Positions 4,496 through 6,313 of a DNA stretch of 6,313 nt are shown here, one piece after another (the stretch's first letter is position 1; each line of letters opens with the position of its first letter). The DNA comes from an uncultured Eubacteriales bacterium. GTDB lineage: Bacteria > Bacillota > Clostridia > Oscillospirales > CAG-272. The DNA is taken from assembly GCA_934462885.1 (NCBI GenBank), contig CAKSJC010000101.1, forward strand, positions 1-6,313, in the 5' to 3' direction. A program made the translations under genes and the position numbers. The notes under the pieces were generated by a model. That model worked only from the letters and a program-made list of their open reading frames with translations, ran no database searches and was not told the DNA's origin.

Positions 4496-5480
4496 TAAAA
4501 AACTTTTTCTCGGTATAGATACGAGTAACTACACCACATCGTCAGCTCTTTCGGATGATGGCGGCAACATACTTCTAAACTTCAAAAAACTCCTTCCGGT
4601 GAAAGAGGGCGAGCGCGGACTCAGACAAAGCGACGCGGTTTTTCATCACGTGAAAGGACTTCCGGAGGCTGCGCGCGAGGTAGAGAGGATACTTGCGGAT
4701 TCCGAAAACGGAGGACTTACCGCGCTCGGAGTATCATACGCGCCGCGTGATACTGAAGGCTCGTATATGCCGTGCTTTCTTTCGGGATTGGCGGCAGCTG
4801 AATATGTATCCGCCGTAACAAATATACCTCTTTATCGCGTTTCACATCAGGCGGGACATATTATGGCGGCACTCAACTCTGCATGCCGCAATGCAGGAAT
4901 TGACAGATCGGATTTAATAAAAAAAACTTTTGTTTCCTTCCACGTATCGGGCGGAACAACTGACGTTCTGCTCTGCAACCCGGATTTTGAAAACGTATTC
5001 AATATATCGAATATAGGAGGCACAAACGATATAAACGCCGGACAGGCAATAGACAGAACGGGAGTTATGATGGGTATTTCATTTCCATGCGGAGCTGCAA
5101 TGGACAAAATGGCGATGGAATATGACGGGAAGTTGCCTAAACCGAAGATTTCGGTAAACGGCGCCAACTGTAATCTGTCCGGACTTGAAAATAAAGCCGC
5201 GGAAATGTATAAAGAGTGTGAAGATCCTAAAAAAACATCGGCGTATACTCTTTCTTTTATAGCGTCGACACTTTCCGAAATAACAAAAAACGTTCTCGCA
5301 AAATACGGAGATTTACCGATAGTTTACGCAGGCGGAGTAATGAGCTCCGCTTATATAAAAAAGAGCCTGTCAAAGTACGGAATATTCGCCGACCCGGAGT
5401 TTTCATCTGATAACGCTGCAGGTACGGCGCTTCTTGCGGCAGAGCTTTACAAACGCGGGATAGTACAAGATGAACGATAA
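4488..5480 (+). CDS. TsaD/Gcp (M22 family)-like protein, divergent paralogue
   Basis: The 330-residue protein has the ASKHA fold of TsaD, the tRNA threonylcarbamoyladenosine transferase once called O-sialoglycoprotein endopeptidase. It opens with LFLGIDTSNYTTS (6-18), against the GIDTSCDET of true TsaD. His120 and His124 (HQAGH) match the iron-binding HxxxH, and Asp308 (SSDNAAGTALL) matches the third metal ligand. A glycine-rich loop VSGGTTD (153-159) has Thr where TsaD has His (SGGHT). Further TsaD-like blocks are IDRTGVMMG (188-196) and VYAGGVMSS (279-287). This divergent form is commonly found between nusB and xseA in Clostridia, beside a separate canonical tsaD elsewhere; that statement is from memory. 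Its activity is therefore uncertain: a tRNA-modifying role cannot be assumed. The start at 4488 is chosen because AAGG lies just upstream, the family N-terminus begins there, and it couples to the nusB end; an earlier in-frame ATG at 4395 would only add nusB-overlapping sequence. Confidence 0.85.
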   Translation: MADKKLFLGIDTSNYTTSSALSDDGGNILLNFKKLLPVKEGERGLRQSDAVFHHVKGLPEAAREVERILADSENGGLTALGVSYAPRDTEGSYMPCFLSGLAAAEYVSAVTNIPLYRVSHQAGHIMAALNSACRNAGIDRSDLIKKTFVSFHVSGGTTDVLLCNPDFENVFNISNIGGTNDINAGQAIDRTGVMMGISFPCGAAMDKMAMEYDGKLPKPKISVNGANCNLSGLENKAAEMYKECEDPKKTSAYTLSFIASTLSEITKNVLAKYGDLPIVYAGGVMSSAYIKKSLSKYGIFADPEFSSDNAAGTALLAAELYKRGIVQDER

Positions 5481-6313
5481 TTATTCTAACATTAATATGA
5501 ATTCTGAAAACGCAAGATTTCCGGGGGCGCTTACCGTAACACAGCTTAACGAATACGTTAAGAGAATGCTCGACTCAGCTCCCGCGCTGACGGATGTGTA
5601 TGTTAAAGGGGAGATATCGAATTTCAAAAATCATTACAGCACCGGACATTTTTATTTTACTTTGAAAGACGAGGGCGGGCAGCTCAAATCAGTAATGTTC
5701 AAGTCGTTTGCGGGAAAGATGAAGTTTATCCCCGAGGACGGTATGAAAGTTACGGCACATGGACGGATTTCAGCCTTTGTAAGGGACGGCTCTTATCAGC
5801 TGTACTGCGATATGATGGAGCCGGACGGGGTCGGGGCGCTTTACGTTGCTTTCGAACAACTGAAAAGAAAGCTGGAGCGAGAGGGACTTTTCGATCCATC
5901 GCGAAAAAAAACGCTTCCCAAAATACCGACCAGGATCGGCATAATCACTTCGGCTACCGGGGCTGCAATACGTGATATGATAAATGTGTGCGGAAGACGT
6001 TTTCCATATGCAAAACTGGTGCTTTTCCCCGCGCTTGTGCAGGGAAATGACGCTCCGCAGAGCCTTATAGCCGGGCTAAAGTATTTTAACGCAGCAAAAA
6101 ACGCGGACGTTATAATAATCGGACGCGGAGGAGGCTCAATCGAGGATCTGTGGGCATTCAACGACGAAGGAGTTGCAAGAGCGGTAGCAGCATCCGAGAT
6201 ACCCGTGATTTCAGCTGTCGGACATGAAACCGATTTTACAATCTGCGATTTTGCCGCAGATTGCCGCGCGCCTACTCCGTCTGCCGCCGCCGAACTTGCC
6301 GTTCCCGATACCG
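5470..6313 (+). CDS. xseA: Exodeoxyribonuclease VII large subunit, N-terminal part (cut by window edge)
   Basis: XseA with several copies of XseB forms exonuclease VII, which degrades single-stranded DNA from both ends in repair and mutation avoidance. The 281 residues present contain the N-terminal OB-fold: LTVTQLNEYVKRML (21-34), VKGEISNFKNHYSTGHFYF (45-63), KDEGGQLKSVMF (66-77) and GRISAFVRDGSYQLYC (98-113). The start of the nuclease domain follows: KIPTRIGIITSATGAAIRD (151-169), GRGGGSIEDLWAFNDE (218-233) and SAVGHETDFT with CDFAADCRAPTPSAAAE (248-275). The C-terminal coiled-coil part lies beyond the window. ATG 5470 overlaps the previous gene by 11 bases; ATG 5497 is a possible alternative, since the family homology begins only near residue 17. 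There is no strong ribosome site, so translation is probably coupled to the upstream gene. Confidence 0.95.
   Translation, partial: MNDNYSNINMNSENARFPGALTVTQLNEYVKRMLDSAPALTDVYVKGEISNFKNHYSTGHFYFTLKDEGGQLKSVMFKSFAGKMKFIPEDGMKVTAHGRISAFVRDGSYQLYCDMMEPDGVGALYVAFEQLKRKLEREGLFDPSRKKTLPKIPTRIGIITSATGAAIRDMINVCGRRFPYAKLVLFPALVQGNDAPQSLIAGLKYFNAAKNADVIIIGRGGGSIEDLWAFNDEGVARAVAASEIPVISAVGHETDFTICDFAADCRAPTPSAAAELAVPDT

Noticed and set aside
4847..5167. 106-codon minus-strand frame inside the TsaD-like gene
   Set aside because: Shadow of a well-supported gene on the opposite strand.
5841..6161. 106-codon minus-strand frame inside xseA
   Set aside because: Shadow of a well-supported gene on the opposite strand.

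Overview
The window looks like chromosomal DNA from an anaerobic Firmicute of class Clostridia, most likely an Oscillospiraceae/Ruminococcaceae-like lineage. Support comes from AT-rich intergenic regions with Shine-Dalgarno sites and sigmaA-type promoters, a Clostridia-type M23 peptidase, a short cytoplasmic SodC-like protein, and the gene order nusB - TsaD-like paralogue - xseA. This assignment rests on remembered family patterns; no search was run.

Layout. (1) 1-166, minus: the first 55 residues of a TetR/AcrR-type regulator, with a good promoter and a candidate operator in its leader. (2) About 552-1103, plus: a Cu/Zn superoxide dismutase-like protein, read divergently from the regulator. 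Its own promoter lies at 499-528 and a strong intrinsic terminator at 1113-1148. Its reading frame has no ATG, GTG or TTG where the protein should begin, so either a rare start codon or a +1 frameshift has to be invoked. (3) 1499-2290, plus: a classical short-chain dehydrogenase/reductase in its own transcription unit, preceded by a 350-base gap and followed by a hairpin-rich 390-base gap. (4) 2680-3642, minus: a secreted M23 endopeptidase gene cut by one in-frame TAA whose stop directly abuts an ATG (TAAATG). (5) 3784 to the end, plus: a perfect-consensus promoter, then nusB, a TsaD/Gcp-like paralogue and xseA (cut by the window edge), tightly packed with overlapping ends.

The last three genes form an operon of housekeeping functions: transcription antitermination, a TsaD-superfamily ATPase-fold protein of uncertain role, and exonuclease VII large subunit. 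The first four genes are independent accessory units with no visible common pathway; the TetR gene and the SOD gene share a divergent intergenic region, so cross-regulation is possible but unproven.

I see no transposase, integrase, CRISPR array, tRNA, rRNA or phage gene, and no convincing new multi-gene system. The most rewarding irregularities are the split M23 gene, the start or frameshift problem of the SOD gene, the TsaD paralogue, the mutually exclusive hairpins after the dehydrogenase, and the repeats flanking the nusB promoter.
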